Shown here: one piece after another, positions 1 through 13,100 of the stretch
How the letters are laid out: the number at the start of each line of letters is the position of its first letter
Numbering within the stretch: position 1 is the first letter of the stretch
Assembly: GCA_022818135.1 (NCBI GenBank)
Contig: JAFMSR010000008.1
Span: 34,837,712 to 34,901,711 of the forward strand
Origin: Saxidomus purpurata
Taxonomy: Eukaryota; Mollusca; Bivalvia; Venerida; Veneridae
Direction: 5' to 3'
Length of the DNA: 64,000 nt
Notes under the pieces: model-generated
What the model saw: the letters and a program-made list of their open reading frames with translations, nothing else
What the model was told of the DNA's origin: nothing
Database searches by the model: none
Made by a program: the position numbers and the translations under genes

Positions 1-569
1 TATCATTAAATTCTGACCAGGGGTTTTGAAGATTTAGCGTCCACAAGATTTTACCATCTCAAGCCCCTGTGAACTTGACCTTTGACCTAGAGACCCGAAA
101 CCTGGACGATGCACAACTAGGCATTGTACTTATCACTTGTGTGAAGTATCATCAAATTCTGACCAGGGGTTTTGGAGATTTAGCGTCCACAAGATTTTAC
201 CATCTCTAGCCCCTGTGAACTTGACCTTTGACCTAGAGACCCGAAACCTGGACGATGCACAACTAGGCATTGTACTTATCACTTGTGTGAAGTATCATCA
301 AATTCTGACCAGGGGTTTTGGAGATTTAGCGTCCACAAGATTTTACCATCCCGAGCCCCTGTGACCTTGACCTTTGACCTAGAGACCCGAAACATGGACC
401 ATGCACAACTAAGCATTGTACTTATCACTTGTGTGAAGTATCATTAAATTCTGACCAGGGGTATTTGAGATCTAGTGTCCACAAGATTCCGTCTACAGAC
501 GTAAAGACGGACGGACAGACAAGCTGAATCCAGTATACCCCCCCTAACACTTTGTGTTCGGGGGGTATA
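1..569 (+). repeat. Tandem-core element of pearl/Helitron-like type, left-truncated
   Basis: A unit of about 146 bp repeats about three times (its CTTGACCTTTGACC motif starts at 74, 220 and 366). It is followed by a short GACGGACGGACAGAC tract near 507-521 and by a strong hairpin at 534-569, whose arms TATACCCCCC and GGGGGGTATA close over CTAACAC/GTGTTCG. Tandem core, then GACG/GACA microsatellite, then terminal hairpin is the layout described for bivalve pearl elements and related non-autonomous Helitron-like elements. The left end is outside the window. No coding capacity is seen. The name rests on architecture alone. Confidence 0.7.
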
Positions 570-884
570 AAAATCTGTATTTCCATACAAAACAAGAGTG
601 CCAAACTGTCACAAAATACGTCCGTATTCAAGGGCCATATTCCAAAAGTTCCTTAGGAAATTTGGCTGGTTATCTAACTTGGCCTAGACATTATGCCCAC
701 AAGGGCCATAATTTGTACTAAATAAATACAAGAGTTATCTGACTTGACTGTGTGACACCCATTAAGACATTAATGAAGTTAATATCGTAAGTGGTTACTC
801 AGATATGAGCATGATAGTACCTTGCATGCAAAACTTTAACCAAAGCTGCAACGCCAACTCCAAGTCAAGCTAAAAATAACTTAC
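570..884. other. Intron sequence of the N4BP2-like gene, no further feature seen
   Basis: This stretch lies just beyond the splice donor of the last N4BP2-like exon in the window (GTAAGT on the minus strand, complement of 879-884), so it is probably intron. I see no exon, RNA gene or clear repeat in it. Confidence 0.5.
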
Positions 885-3800
885 TATCATTTCTATTGCC
901 TAATGGTCCAAACATGTCTTCGAGCTGTCCAATCACCTCTGTATCAACATTCATTGACATCGCTGGTTTTACATACAAATCTTCAACTTCTATCTCAGCA
1001 TGATTGGAAATAACATCAACATTATCCACATCATTGTGGCCTATAGTTACTTCATTTTCAGAATCATTAATAAGGTCAAGTCCACAAATTCCATCAGAAT
1101 CTGCTTTTTGCATCACTCTATTTTCATGATCAATTCCATCATTTTCATCAATAATATCTTCTTTTTCTGTACAGGTGTTGTTTGCAAACTGTGCCTCCTG
1201 AAAATGTGTCACACTATTATCTATTTGAGCTGGTAAACTGACTGACCTAAAAACAGACGGATGTTTTCTTTGTGGACTAACCCTTCCATGATCTATGGAA
1301 GATTCACTGAGACTAGTTGACCTGTGAAGACGGATTTTAGTAATATTATCATCTTCAATTCTATCTAACCTTTCTTTCCCTGTCTGAATCAACTGTTTTT
1401 CTATCTCTTCTCTTGATGCTATTTTCTCTTTTTCTACTAAACTAAAACACATATCTAGAAGACTGCTTGGTCCACTGTCTGTCTCTACAGAACAAGTTTC
1501 ATCATTTATTGGACTGGCCCTTTTTAACATAGCTATCCCTTCTGCAAATTTCTTTTTTTCATCTTCTGTTAGATTTAAGCTGTACTTCCAATCTAAGAGT
1601 AAGTTGATAGCCCACTCCGTGTTATTATCACAATTTTCTAACACACACTCCAGTTCACCTAGAGGCACAGTTGGAAAGCATGTCCGCAGAAATTCCACAC
1701 TTTCTGTATCTGTGAGTGGTACAAAATCATCTGTGGATGTACTTTTCTCTGAAGTATGAACCTCATTCAATGAACTAGTACTATTGGAACTTTTTAATTC
1801 TGTGTTAACAATGTGTCCATTCACAAGTTTCTTTGGATTTCCTATCAAATAGTTTATGCTACTATCAACAAACTCACCCTGATTTAATCTTTCCAACAAA
1901 TTAAAATATTCAGAGTCTGTCATAGTCTCTGCATTGCTCAAATCTTTTCCATTCAACAGATTACTAGTACTACTAACTGGAGACAAAACTTGTTTTTCTG
2001 CTGCATGAAGAGGAAATGAGTTCCATGCAGATGTTTTAAATTTTTCCCTGTCTTCATTATTTAAAAATGGACCCTTCAGATTCGCTGCCATCTTCCTTCT
2101 AGGTGGTTTCTTGTTTCGCTGAGTTGCCAATGGAGTTAATGATTTTTGTGGTGATGTTTGTGGAGTCACTTCAAGATCTGATTCCAGTCTGGCACTAACA
2201 TCTATTTCAGAACCTTCTGAAGGTGTAAAACTTTCAGTTGACTGATCTTCCATTATGTTTACAGTGTCTGCTTCAAACACTCCTAACATTTCACTGGATT
2301 TGCTTTCCAAAACTTTTTCTGTTTCCTTTTGCTTACAAGTCAAGCTTTCACTGGATTTCTCATCAAAGGCATTCCTACTATTATCTCTAATATCTCCACT
2401 GGATTTAATTTCAGTATCACTGTTAACATTAGTTCCATCTACTTCAGTTTCCGCACTATTCTTTAAGTCTATATTGCTACAAATTTCTTTATTATCATTT
2501 TCTGAATGATGAACGGCACTTTCATCATCTACATATGATTCTTTGAGCAACTGCAATGAACTGTTTAGGTAAGATGTTTCATGATTACTCTCCTGAGACT
2601 GAGATCTACAAATATCAATGTTTGAGCAAAGTGAATCAACTACCGCACTATCTTGGACATTATTATCAGAAACTTGTAAATTCCCAGCAGTGTCATTATT
2701 GTCATCTTCAAGATTTTCCTGACTACTTTCCAATTTACTTTCCATTTCTGTCTTTTTACTTTCCTCTATACCTGTTTCAGTTTCATTTAATGAACTGACA
2801 CCTGCAATATTCTCCCCTAGTTCTTTATCAGCATTAATCCGAGTACTGTCATCATGCTGCATTTTCTCATTTTCTACTCCAAAAACCTCATTACTTTCAT
2901 GGACCATATGTGTTTCTTCTGTATCATCATCCAAATTATTACTTTTTATGGAAATATTTGGTTGTGTTGCATTAGTATCAGGTAAAATATCAGTACTTTT
3001 ATTCCTTTTCTTTCTTTGAGGTTTAATTTTTTCAATATTGATGTCTTCCGCCTGACTTGATTCAGAGAGTGAGTCTTCCCAAGCACCATGTAAATTATCA
3101 TTCCAGCAATTCTGTATATCTTCTGACGGAATATTATTACTACTATGTTCAACTTCTTTTCCCCAATATTGTAACTCAAAATTATGCGAAACTGTACCAT
3201 CTGAATCTGGCACTTCTTCATCAACACTGTCTATACATCCAAAAACATCAGTATCACTTTTAATTTTCTTATCGTCTTCCATGTTCACTCTTTGCACATT
3301 CGTTGTATTAGCAATATCTGTCCAAGATGGAAAAGATCTATCAGTTTTACTTCTATCCAACACAGGCAACTGTATATCGCTTTCCTCAGGTTTACATTCA
3401 TTGTATAGAACATTTTTTAGCAGATCATTTTCTTGCTTTTTTATCTTTAAAACATCTGAAGTTGCACCAAGTTGTTTGCTATTTTCTGGATTTTCTTTAG
3501 TTACAGAGTCAGTACATACCTCTTCTAAAATTTCTTTACTTTCGGAGATGTTTTCTTTTATATTATTACTAGGTATTTCAAGTAATATTCCATCACTGTA
3601 AATATCTTTAGTTGATTCTTTATTTTCCTCTTCAACATTATCTGCATCTTCTGGAATATCTGCACTTTGATTCATGACATCATATAAAAAAAGTCCAATC
3701 AATTCTTCAGCAGCTGGTATCTCTGACTCATTTACAGGATATATATTCAGAAGAGCTTTCATCTCCTCTTCCAATTGACCTACATTATTCACAGACAGAA

Positions 3801-4187
3801 TCCTGTCACCTACATGTTCACTCACCATATCATTTACAATCTGTACAGTTTCTGATGACAGTTTTGCTTCCATTTGCTTAATTGCCTTCCTTTTTACTTT
3901 TTTCACAGTAGGTTTGATTGCTACAGGTTTCGTTGATGCAGATGCTTTCAATTTCTCAATCTTCTGCAAGGCACCTGGCGTTTTTAAGGATGGTCTCAAA
4001 GGTTTAGGAGAAGCATTCCTTGATGACTGATTTGAAAGAGATCCTGAGTGATAGCTGCAAATGCTATCCGAATCTGACTCAACTGATTTCTGTTTCCGCA
4101 AATCATCTGATTTATTGAAATTCAACAACCTGAGATCTTTGGCACTTCTGTTTTCAGTGAACTGACTAGTGTGTGTAGTATTTTCAT
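885..4187 (-). other. N4BP2: Exon 10 of the N4BP2-like gene: acidic linker with UBA-like region
   Basis: This 3303-bp exon encodes about 1100 residues, mostly Asp/Glu/Ser/Asn-rich and probably disordered. A basic patch (KPTVKKVKRKAIKQ) lies near the start. Ordered sequence reappears near 1570-1720: TESVEFLRTCFPTVPLGELE continues into a WAINLLLDW helix, a UBA/CUE-like pattern. The last residues before the donor (VIGQLEDMFGPLG) resemble a further short helical motif of N4BP2 proteins. The acceptor is CATTTACAG at about 4188 and the donor GTAAGT at 879-884. Confidence 0.85.
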
Positions 4188-7100
4188 CTGTAAATGAAAA
4201 AAAAATTATGATAAATGTTTTTCATACAGAATATCACTTAACTAAGGTAAGAGTCTGATCAGAAAATGGGATATACTTTTAACATGCCTTCAATAACCTG
4301 GAGCTATAACTTTATGCCAATTTCCCTTTTTTTTACATACATGCATTGGATCAACATTTCTGGTGATTTGACCGATGTTGAAAAGATCAGTCTGAAACCC
4401 CCATGCCAGACGATTCAAGTGAATTAGTTGTGACCTAACGTGATTAATATTTTGAGGAGGGATTATCAGGAAATTTCTATCATGAGACATCTGGTTTAGA
4501 TGGAAGTAATCGTTACTTCAGGTTACTGTTTCGCATGAACTAGTTCCCACCGAAACAGTAACCCTCAGTGACAAATATATATGGATTGAGAGAAATAGAG
4601 TCTTGTCGGTGACAAGCAGTCTCACTGTGGTAAACAATTGTCTGAAGTCAATTCAAAATCTTTTGAACTTAAGTTTTAGTAATTTGAAATGTGACTTTCA
4701 AATTTACAATATAGGAATTTTGGGAAAACTTGCCCTGCTCCATAGGGCCATGTTTTTGGACAAATCAACATGAGCTGAAAAATCTTGGGAGAAGCTTACA
4801 TTAGAATCATGCTGGCAAAATAGTTTGAAAATGTGACCAACAGTTTCTAAAGAGATGCTTTTTAAAGCTTATATTATATAGACATAATGGGAAAACTAGC
4901 CCCTATCTTAGGGGCCATATTACTTGACATGAACACAAGCTGAACAATTTTGATGGACGGTTACAGAAAAAACATTTTTGTTTAGTAAGGGCAATGATAT
5001 TTGAAGATTCAACTTGGGTTAAACAATCTCACTATACAGTCAACAAAGAAATGTTTCTGTGAAATTATTTTGTAATTCTATTTAGTCTGTGTAAAATAAG
5101 TGACCCCAGGGTAGGGTCAATTTTGAACCCAGGGGCAGATCCATTAGACAATGCTTTATACAAAATGTAGAAGTTCCTGGCCATTCAGTGTTGGACAGGA
5201 TAATTTTTATTTTTCTTCTTCTGATTGCTATGGCAACAACAGTTCTACATAGAATGGAAATCTTTCATCTTTTTTGGAAGAGGACTACCGAACAAACATT
5301 CCTATAAAGTTTGATTGAAACAGACCCGCTGGTTTAGTAGATGGCATAGAAATTAAAACATGGATGATACACTGACAATCACAATTGCTCACCCTGACCT
5401 TTTTGTACCCAGCTTAGGTAAAAACAATCTAGATCAATATACCTTTAAGACCATCTCTAAAAATTTACAAACCTTGACTTGCAGTGTTTTCGTTGTGTTT
5501 TATGGTTGACTCATCAACGTCTTCAGTACCATCATTCTCATTTGACCTGCAAATAATATAAGGAAAGTACTTCATATATAGCAACATCCTGAACAATCTA
5601 CTGTAATACAAGGTCTCACTAAGAGTAGACAATGGGATTCCTGGCACTTCTGCTACTTACAAGTATAGAGTGCAAAGAGAACAGGGACATGGCATGTCAG
5701 TGACAAGTGGGTGCCAGGGAGATTACAGAAACTGAATTTCCACATAAAAAATGTGGATAAGGAAAGCAATGGCCCTTGGAAAGCAATCCTAGAGCAATAG
5801 TAGACCACTTATCACTGCTTCTTCCTCGAGAAATCCATTAACTTCATTATGCTAAATTAGTTGTCTGATGAAATACAAAACTGAAGATCTGGCAAAATAC
5901 TTCCATCATTACTGTAGAGCACTTTGAATTCAAAAGACAAAAAGTGTAGTAACGATACTAACCATTTCTAGAGAACTTTGAATTGGTGAAGTGATGAATT
6001 TGCGAAGGAGTGCTCTCGCCAAAAAAAAAATGCACAAATATTTCATGTTTATTTAGTATTAGAGCAGGGTAGACACGGTAATGACTTACTTTGTGTCAGC
6101 TTTCTTCTTCCTGATCAGTCTTTCCACAGTTATATTATGCTCATAGCGATTACTCATCCTCTCAATCTGGTCCTGCGGTACTTTATGTAAAGTGCGTCTA
6201 CAATATATGTACATCAAATTAACAGTAACAAAATTGAGTTGATAAAAGTTTTGATTCAGTATGTAGCAATACTTTCATATATTGCAAATATTTCATAATA
6301 TAAAAATACATGTATAATCCCGACACTTAATTGCTGATTAGCACTAGCTGACCTTGAACTCTACAAAACATTTCTCAGAAGGCTCGATACTGTTGTATAC
6401 CAACTGAGGGTCAAAACAGAACTATCCTATCTGCTTCTATTTCTATATACACTTGGAACAGTTTCACACTGACCTCTCCAATTTTAATGTAACTTCATGA
6501 AGGGTATAAACCATTTTTTCAAATGAAGTGTAATGGTGTTACCTCTGCTCTAAATTGCTTGAATAATTCAATAACTAATACCAAATGTGTAAAATAGATG
6601 CATTTGTACCACCCAGTCACATAATAAATGCCATAAATGCAGATCAGTAGGAAGTATGGACGAAGATGATATTTCAATTACGCCCCAAATATCAATTAGT
6701 CTCAGAACACAAGAGTTAATGAGAGAAAAACTAGTTATAACAGTTTTAATACATGATATTTTTAAATGCATGGTGACTAATGAAAACTTTCCTTTTTACA
6801 GAAATCCCAATTTCCTTGTGAGAACCAACATTACCTTTTCAGTCTAAAGTGTCTACCTCACAACATGTTTCTACATGTACTTGCATCTAGCTAGACACAA
6901 TGCTGTTATACCAAGGACAGTCTGACGGGCAACCACTGTAACTTTACTGGTAGCAGTTGATCAGCAATGGTGTATATTATGCGATTAACCATTTTGTAAT
7001 TTTGATATTTGCAACAGCATAATATGGTTTTTAATGGTTGCAATTGTTTTAACAGCAACGGCTGACCTTTTAAAACCATTTATACTATTGCAAATTTCAA

Positions 7101-10100
7101 AATCACTGAACGGTTAACCCTACTCTTAACACACAATGCTCTAAATGCTATCTAACGTTTAATGTTATATAACCATCGCAAACTTAAATGCCATAACCAA
7201 TCAGAAAAGACCTTACAACGGTAGTGCATTAGAATAGTTAACAATAAGATCTCTAGTATAATTAATCCGTAAAGTTATACCTTGCTAATTCACTAGCTTT
7301 GAACTTCCATGGTGTGCCAGGTTCCATCAGTTCTATGTGATAAGTGTATGTCAAAGCCTAAAATAAGCATTGCATAAAAAGAGACAATCAAATACAAAGT
7401 GGTTTTGTGGAAGTTAATTGCAATTGTATGCGACCTTTTAAAGTTTCACACCAAAAAGCTGTAAATCCTTCCTTATTTCATATATGCTACAATTTTTTAA
7501 CATACATGTAAAACACTTAAAATTGTATATAATCAAATCTTTCGTACAATTTTGATTTTCAGGATCTGGTTATCAAATGTCATTCATAGAAGACCAAAAA
7601 TATTTAAAACCATAAAATCTTCATACACAAACAATTAACTCAGTTTTTTCAGATATTAATTGCGCATTGACATTAAAGTAAATATCTTCATTTCTTCACA
7701 GATTGAATAAACGCCTGTACAAAAGGTCAAGTAGATTGTTAGTAACTTTCCTGAACAGACAGTTAACCTAAGCACACCCCTCAACTTTTAACATAAAGAT
7801 TAACAAGAGGGCCAAGATGGCCCTATATCACTCACCTGACCTACTCATGACCAAATGTGACCGAATTCAACCTTTAACACAAACATTCTGTCTAACCTTG
7901 ACAACACAAACATTCCGATCGATCTACACAATGATTGGCTAAAATGTGACTACTTGAGTTTTTACAGGCTTTTCCTTGAATTTGACCTGGTGACCTAGTT
8001 TTTAAGCCCAGATGACCTACATTCAATCTTTACCTAGAAATCATTGGGACAAACACTCTGGCCAAATTAGAATGTTGTCAAGGTTTTAATTTGATTTGTT
8101 CTTAATCTAGAGACCTAATTGTTGACCCCTAAGTGACCCATTTTCAAACTTGACCTAGAAATTATTTGGACAAACATTCTGACTAGTTTTCATGAAGATC
8201 GAAAATTTACATGGCTTCTGGGGTGTTAATAAGGTTCTAATTTGATTTGACATGCTACTAGTTTTTGACTCCAGGTGGCTCAGATTCAAACTTGACCTAG
8301 AAATCATTGATATAAACATTCTGACATATTTTCATGATGATTTGATAGTCAATGTGACCTTAAGAGTGTTAACAAGGTTTTTCTTTGTTTTGACAGTGTG
8401 ACCTAATTTCAAGCTTGACCTTAAAACTTTTATACAAACATTCTGACCACTTTTCATGATGACTGGTTCATAAATGTGGCATCTAGAGTGTTAACAAGGT
8501 TTTTCTTTGATTTGACCATGTGACCCAGTTTTGACTCAATGTGACCCAAATTCTAACTTGAACTATAACTGGATGTCAAATATGACAGATGTTAACAAGG
8601 CGACTGTTGACAGACAGATGACAGACAAAAGGCGATCACAATAGCTCACCTTTGAGCACTTGCCAATGAGGTGAACAAGAACCATTTAGGAAATTGTTTC
8701 TGTGTTACTCCCAGCACAAACTTACCAGGCTAGTGTAAGGCTTGAACTCCCACACCTGTGTATTGGTGTTGTCAATAATAATTGGACTTTTTCCCATCTT
8801 CATAGCCTCTTTAGCTGTAACAGGTAAAAAACTTAACTGTTAACCCATGTTAAGCACATACAAGACTCAATTTTCTTCAAATATATTGTTGAAATTAACG
8901 TATGTTCCACATGTCAAGACTTTTTTGCTCATAACGGTAAAAGTCATGATATTCACAAGTTGTTTATTTCATTATTTTCTATTTTTTCTATTTATTTGCA
9001 AGTTTTTTAATTTGCGAGTGAGCACTTTTTATTGAATGTATATAATCATTTTTATGTTAGCGAATTTGATAAATTTGCTAAGCGCTTCATGCGTAAAAAT
9101 AAAAACCTTTTAAATTTTTTCCCCAAAGTTCTGTCTTCATAAGCAGGCAAGCAAAAATGATGACTCGCGGCAAACAGACACAATAACTGGCACTACAAGG
9201 TCGCAAAACACTGTACCCCCCAAAATAAGTTGATATGTTTGTCTTATGAAGTATTTTCCCCCAGGACTGTCGGCATCTATTTTGAAATTTAACTACATTC
9301 CCAGGGCCAAGACTTACATTAGATTCAAGAGTTTCTAAACATGTCCTTATTTTACAGTACTGACCATTTCGTTACATATATTTGCCAGTATCTTATATAG
9401 GTCTATGGTTAAAAACTATTCCACTCACTAACTTAGATTTTAGTTAACTCAAAGACATGTTGCAGCTTTTGAACTGGTTGATATACCAGATGAGCAACCG
9501 TTGACAAAATGATCAATAGTACGAGTATATGATAACAGTGCTACTTACTTCTTTCTCTATTCCACTGGTGAGCCTCTGTCAGCTTGTCAGGGTTATATTC
9601 ATAAATATTACCCTTCATAAAATAGTCGTCTGTCGACAGCACCACACCATTAAGCTGCAAGGCCCTGTAACAAAATTAGAGCAATTTTAACTTACATACC
9701 CTATACATTCTAAGTGCTGATTTCTGCTAAAACAAAAAAACAGCAGATGAGCAAAAATTCTTATCACTGCCAATCCACAAAACATGTATATCTAAATTCA
9801 AAGTTAAATTACTGCTTGTCATTTATGCTATTGATTTATTTTATTAACACAGACACCTCACACCAGAGAAAAACATGTTATCCTGTTTTTGTTTTGTTAA
9901 GATGTTTTTATGCACAACTAGACATAGCTAAAGACAATACATACCTGGCTAATGTAGTTTTGCCACTGCCTGGTAAGCCTCGAACAATAACAAGAACTTT
10001 TAAGCCAGACTTCTGTAATGTATGTATTCTTTCCACTTTCTGCTCTATGTATGTCTGGCTTATCAACTTCATAGTTGTAAGACCTGAGGGAAACATGTAA

Positions 10101-13100
10101 ATCAATTATACACCCTGCTAAATTTCGTTCATGTATTCAAAGGGATGTCCGCTGAAAATTTACTAACGGTAAAGCTAACAGTGCAGATCATGATCATACT
10201 GCACTGGTCATATAGCCAGCATCATTTACCACCAGCAGGGCAAGAGTTAAAACACTGAAGTGCACGATGCATGTTGAATTGAATCCATTCTGTAAAGATT
10301 TAATCATGAAGGCAGAAAAAAAGACGAGTAGCCTAACTCTTCTGCACCTAAAAAAATAGTACGAGTAGTTTACTTTTTAGCAGATTTTTTCTACGGAGTG
10401 TAAGAGGGAATATACTTGACACTTATCATAAGTAGTTCCCAAAGCATAACAGCATACTTTTGAAAATACTCTTCTCTTCAAAACTATAAGTTTTATTATG
10501 ATGAATGTATGCTACCTTTACACCTATTTGTTACAAGGAGGTTGACATACCTGACATTGACATCAGCCTCGATGATTCTGACGTTGCCATGATGGGCTGC
10601 CCCGTTGCCACAGCTGCTCTGTCTTCTAGATGTTCTCCCATTGGTACATTGGGCTGCTGGACATATCGTGGCATTCCAGCCATGCGGAACAATGGAGGTG
10701 GGGGTGCTACTGTGTACACCATACGTGATGAGAAAGGAAGAGGTCCACCTGGTGGGAACCTGTACCCTGGTGGTGACAGGTGATGTGAAGGATTTGGACT
10801 GACAAATCTTGACGTTGTAGATGCTAATACTGTTGGAGGCATTGGTGGTGGGTGATTTATTGTATGTAAGACTGGGGGCCATTTAGGCGTAATAAACATG
10901 GGACTTCCAGTCAGGTTTGCAACAGGGCTACTCATGAGAGTACTAGGTGGGCTTATTCCAGGACTCAAAGATGGGCTGACTGTAAGAGGCGATCCAACAG
11001 GTCCTGGTGAAGAGTTTATCTGTGCATTTTTAACTCCAGATTTTATTTCAATAGAACTAGACTTTGTCACTTTGCTAGCTGGCTGTGGGGAGGAAGTGGG
11101 GATTTCTGGGGACACTGTCACTGCAACTTTAGAAATAGCTGGCTTAGGTCTGGGGACAAACTCTTGAGCATCAACTGACAGACCTATTGTTGGAAGTGTC
11201 ATGGCCTCATTACTAAGCTGTGCTACAGGTTTGCTGACAGATGTGACAGCCTGTCCCAAGTTAGTCGGAGTACTTGAGTTCTTTCTTTCAGCATTCTGAG
11301 CCAAGGAACTGCGTTCTAATTCTTTATCATCTAGCAAATCCCCTTGCACTTCATAAATACATTTCAACACAGTTTCATCCAGGTCAGCACTGTCTAAATT
11401 ACCTGGGTCTTTTTCAGATTTGGTTGGAACATTCTGCCCTTCTACTGTATCAGGACTCCTACTTAAAAGTCGTACAGGGAAACTTCGACTCGATTCTGGC
11501 CGTGGTCTTTCAATTTCCTTCTGAATGACCTTATCTGACCTGGGACTTTCCAATTCTACCTGTAGAATAGCTGGATCATCTGAAATTGAGGCTGACTGTT
11601 TGGGACTGACAGCTGAACTCTGACCTTTGCTTGGTGCCCCACCTTTATCTTTAGTCAAACTATTCAAATAGTGTTCACTTAATTTTTGCTTGTACTGTTC
11701 CCATCTTTGAGTGCCTTCTGCATCATCAAACTGTTGGTTAAAGGCACTCTGAGCCTGAGATAAAAGTGCTGTTTTAGAGGAGGATGGAGTTTTTGCAAGT
11801 TCGCTGTGTGATTTCTGAGAGCTAACAGAGGATGAAGTGCTGGAAAGGTTCGTTTCTGATGACTTTGTTGGCAACTGTGGAAAATGGAGATCCATTTCAA
11901 TTTCATCCACCGCGGAGTTCCCATTACCATGATTACCCTGTGCCCCTGACAAATAAAATGTAGGTGCCAAGCCCTTGGCAAGGTGCTCTGAAGCTCCAAC
12001 ATTTTTAAGTCTGGGAGCATTTGTAACAGTTTTATCACTTGTAGGTGCCGGCTTTGAGGGTCTTCTTATCACCTTCTCAGACGGCGACAGGCTGGAGGCA
12101 GCAGTCACAACTGAAGTGCTTCCATAGTCCTCTGAGCGCAGAGATCCAAAAACACCTGAAATGGCAACAGATACACCAGTGACAACATCAGAACGATAAT
12201 CATGTTTACAATAAATCAGTAAAATTAAAAGCTTTTATTCATAAACAATAAAGCTGGTCTACGCAGCAAGTGATTCCCCAAATACTGACAACTGCATCAC
12301 ATAAATTTAATATTGCATGCAATTGTACAACCAACTGCATGATACTGTATTTAGGTCCGACTGATTTGGCAAACTCCATGATGTCATTTTACTGCAGACT
12401 TCTGACAATTTGCATTAATTTGCAAGCTGCAGTATTAAGACATTTTAAAACTCATCAATGCCTTTCCCAAGTCTTTCCTTTATGAACTACAGTACAGTAG
12501 TAACAGTGAAACTGTTAAATCTCCAATACCAGTTCTTTTGTTGAACTGTTACATAAATACATACCCTCAGCAATCCTATGCAATTTACTTTTGTATCTTC
12601 TCTGTTCCTCTCGACTCTCTGCAATCATTAAAAGTTTCTCAACAGCATCCTCCTCTGCAAAGAACACAATTTTGGAAAATTAATGAAATGCAACAAATGT
12701 CTTCAAAATTTACAACATTCTATCAAACTGAATTTGATTGACTGTAATGTGATCAGAAAAATCTGGAATGTGATAGATGGAAAAATTCATCACTCAAAAC
12801 ATTTCAGTATACCAAGCATATTAATAGATTGATTCAAGCTTCTGTATTATAAGAACACATTCAGTAAAAATATGTCATTTATGGTACATATATACTCAGT
12901 GATGTAACGCTATTGACCGACATAATAACACTACAAATCTAATAAAACTTCACGCAGCTACCTGTAAGAGTTGCAATGGGAAAGTCATTAATAGTGGGTC
13001 TGTAAATTTCTGAGTTCCTTTGAAAATGGCGAGTGTCCTACCTTCAGTTTTAGAGTTGTAGAGGCAAAAACTGGCAGTATATCTGTGATTAAAAGCCTGT

